NCBI GenBank assembly: GCA_031271245.1
Contig: JAISWC010000039.1
Coordinates: forward strand, 1-14,424
Reading direction: 5' to 3'
Source: Tannerella sp.
Lineage (GTDB): Bacteria; Bacteroidota; Bacteroidia; Bacteroidales; Tannerellaceae
DNA length: 14,424 nucleotides
The position numbers were made by a program, and so were the translations under genes. This document shows positions 13,057-14,424 of this stretch, piece after piece. The notes under the pieces were generated by a model. It saw only the letters and a list, made by a program, of their open reading frames with translations. It did no database searches and had not been told where the DNA came from. Within the stretch, counting starts at the first letter, position 1. The number at the start of each line of letters is the position of its first letter.

Positions 13057-13064
13057 CAAAGGTA
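13057..13064 (-). promoter_or_regulatory. -7 box of the HsdR_N-domain gene
   Basis: On the minus strand TACCTTTG is a perfect match to TAnnTTTG. The -33 region is T-rich rather than TTTG. Predicted start near 13050. It decides the start codon of the gene (13027, not 13069). The box faces the holA -7 box with only 6 bp between them. Confidence 0.55.
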
Positions 13065-13104
13065 CGCATTTTTATGGCTACCGGGTAAAAAAACAGAACG
13101 GAAA

Positions 13105-14130
13105 ATGGCTAAACAGGAATTTACATACAACGATATTTGTCGCGAAATCAGGGCTGGACAGTTCCGTCCGGTATATGTGCTGATGGGGGAAGAACCGTAT
13201 TTCATCGACCGGATTACGGACTTGCTGCTCGAAAAGGTGCTGGAGGGGGCGGATCGCGATTTCAACCGGATCATTCTCTACGGGGCGGATGTGAAAGCGG
13301 CGGATGTGCTGAATGCCGCCCGCCGTTTCCCGATGATGTCCGACCGTCAATTAGTGGTGGTGCGCGAGGCGCAACTGATCAGCGACATCGATTTGCTGAC
13401 AAACTACGCGAAAAAACCGCTGGCTTCTACAGTGCTGGTGATCAATTACAAGTACCGTCCGCTGGACCGGCGAAAGGCGCTGGCGGCGGCGGTCGAGAAA
13501 AACGGCATCCTGTTTGATTCGAAGAAAATTCCGGACTACAAGATGCCGGAATTTGTCACCGCCCTGTTGCAGCAGCGCGCCATCACCGCCCAGCACAACG
13601 TCGTGCTGATGCTGGCCGACTATATCGGAAACGACCTGGAACTGCTGAACAGGGAGCTGGACAAGCTGGAGATTCTGCTGAACGGCCAGGCAACGAAACA
13701 CCTTACGCCCGAACTGATTGAAAAAAACATCGGAATCAGCAAGGATTTCAACAATTTCGAACTGCAGAGCGCCATCGCCCGCAGAGACATCCTGAAAGCC
13801 AACCGTATCATCCGGTATTTTGAAAAAGACCCCGCCAGTCATCCGATTCAGGCCACCTTGCCCGTCCTGTTCAACTACTTTTCGAACCTGATGATTTGCC
13901 ACTACGCGCCGGACAAGTCGGAAAAAAACCTGATGACGACGCTGGGCTTTCGTTTTCCCGTTCAGGTAAAGGACTACATGACGGGCATGCGCAATTATCC
14001 GGCCATGAAGGTTTTCCTCCTGATTCACGAAATCCGGATGGCCGACGCCCGCTCCAAAGGCGTGGACGCCACCTCATCTCTCACCGACGGAGAAATATTA
14101 AAGGAACTGCTGTACAAAATACTGCACTGA
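13105..14130 (+). CDS. holA: DNA polymerase III subunit delta
   Basis: A 341-residue clamp-loader subunit that opens the beta sliding clamp during DNA replication, the normal length for HolA. The AAA+-like N-terminal part contains RPVYVLMGEEPYFIDR (21-36), the conserved opening of the family. Further typical segments are RRFPMMSDRQLVVVREAQ, YKYRPLDRRKAL and the LADYIGNDLELLNRELDKL helix, plus a C-terminal collar domain ending in SLTDGEILKELLYKIL. The frame is open 29 codons further upstream (from 13018), but ATG 13105 (MAKQEFTY) follows the predicted transcription start and an A-rich stretch, and fits family starts. Divergent from the HsdR_N-domain gene, convergent with the DUF2442 gene. Confidence 0.95.
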   Translation: MAKQEFTYNDICREIRAGQFRPVYVLMGEEPYFIDRITDLLLEKVLEGADRDFNRIILYGADVKAADVLNAARRFPMMSDRQLVVVREAQLISDIDLLTNYAKKPLASTVLVINYKYRPLDRRKALAAAVEKNGILFDSKKIPDYKMPEFVTALLQQRAITAQHNVVLMLADYIGNDLELLNRELDKLEILLNGQATKHLTPELIEKNIGISKDFNNFELQSAIARRDILKANRIIRYFEKDPASHPIQATLPVLFNYFSNLMICHYAPDKSEKNLMTTLGFRFPVQVKDYMTGMRNYPAMKVFLLIHEIRMADARSKGVDATSSLTDGEILKELLYKILH

Positions 14131-14174
14131 CGAAATGAAATCGACGGCCGATTAGATAAAGAACCGTGGCACCC

Positions 14175-14424
14175 TTACAACACCTCGTTTGGTGTTCTTT
14201 CCATAACAAGCGGATATTGTTCCGGATGTTTCAGGCTTTCTATTTTCAAATCTACCTCCAAAGCATCCCAGCGGATACCGTCGTCGCCACACATTTCTAC
14301 ATTGAAAACATCGGACACTTTGGCCTTTTTGAACCAGGGAAGGCGGTCGTATGAAAGATAATAATCCCTGCCAAGCACTGATACGATGATTCCTTCGGAG
14401 GTAGCTAAATCTTTTTTTGAGGTG
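14175..14424 (-). CDS. DUF2442-type small protein (partial, 5' end off the window)
   Basis: The frame runs from the right edge to TAA at 14175 with 82 codons visible. The GTG at 14376-14378 is internal: the frame continues upstream as TSKKDLATSEGIIVSV. The sequence YYLSYDRLPWFKKA followed by GIRWDALEVDLKIESL matches the small DUF2442 proteins: a short beta strand pair, a 'Y-D-R-L-P-W-F' turn, then 'I-x-W-x-x-x-(D/E)-x-D-(L/I)'. Members often lie downstream of a DUF4160 gene, which would be beyond the edge. Function unknown; a toxin-antitoxin-like pair has been suggested by context only. Confidence 0.75.
   Translation of the reverse strand, partial: TSKKDLATSEGIIVSVLGRDYYLSYDRLPWFKKAKVSDVFNVEMCGDDGIRWDALEVDLKIESLKHPEQYPLVMERTPNEVL
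14179..14200 (+). terminator. Possible terminator of holA
   Basis: AACACC (14179-14184), loop TCGTTT, GGTGTT (14191-14196), then CTTT on the plus strand. It lies 48 bp after the holA stop, inside the 3' end of the convergent gene. The stem is only 6 bp and the T-run weak. Confidence 0.3.

Overview
The window looks like chromosomal DNA from a member of the Bacteroidota, most likely Bacteroidales. The evidence is: Bacteroidetes-type -7 promoter boxes (TAnnTTTG) instead of sigma70 boxes; the HsdR_N-domain gene placed head to head with holA; a GxxExxY gene; SusD-era style lipoprotein and Tat signals on secreted carbohydrate proteins; and a FucP/GluP-type sugar transporter. No rRNA, tRNA, CRISPR array or transposase was seen.

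Layout. (1) 1-251 is the 5' end of a leftward secreted lipoprotein glycoside hydrolase (GH106-like). (2) 261-825 is a compact cassette: a GxxExxY / PD-(D/E)XK-type gene between two near-identical 77-bp imperfect palindromes, with a perfect 31-bp inverted repeat at its outer ends. (3) 878-1440 is accessory debris: a 70-codon unknown ORF whose 3' half recurs at 11772-11918, and what looks like a decayed AraC-type regulator. (4) 1443-3605 is a rightward Cu(+)-exporting P1B-1 ATPase. (5) 3606-4050 is non-coding, with ~23-bp imperfect repeat units and hairpins. (6) 4051-11325 is a leftward six-gene catabolic operon. In transcription order it encodes a propeller-like lipoprotein, two Tat-exported Gfo/Idh/MocA oxidoreductases, an MFS sugar transporter, a NagA-type deacetylase and a NagB-type deaminase. 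(7) 11326-12061 is non-coding or decayed: a possible promoter, a 227-bp imperfect palindrome, CACAGAGA-type repeats, the headless copy of the ORF from region 3, and a truncated DUF6140-like ORF. (8) 12062-13027 holds a leftward HsdR_N-domain gene and a GNAT acetyltransferase. (9) 13105-14130 is rightward holA. (10) 14175-14424 is a leftward DUF2442-type gene running off the right edge.

How the genes may work together. The operon reads as periplasm-to-cytoplasm amino-sugar catabolism. The exported lipoprotein and two oxidoreductases would act on a glycan or glycoside outside the inner membrane, the transporter would import the released sugar, and NagA then NagB would deacetylate and deaminate the phosphorylated sugar. 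No sugar kinase or regulator lies in the operon. NagA and NagB both carry paralogue-type motif variants, so the true substrate may not be plain GlcNAc. The two sites of accessory debris (near 900-1110 and 11470-12045) bracket copA and the operon and share a 147-bp direct repeat, so this ~10.8-kb block lies between two copies of a mobile-DNA-associated sequence.
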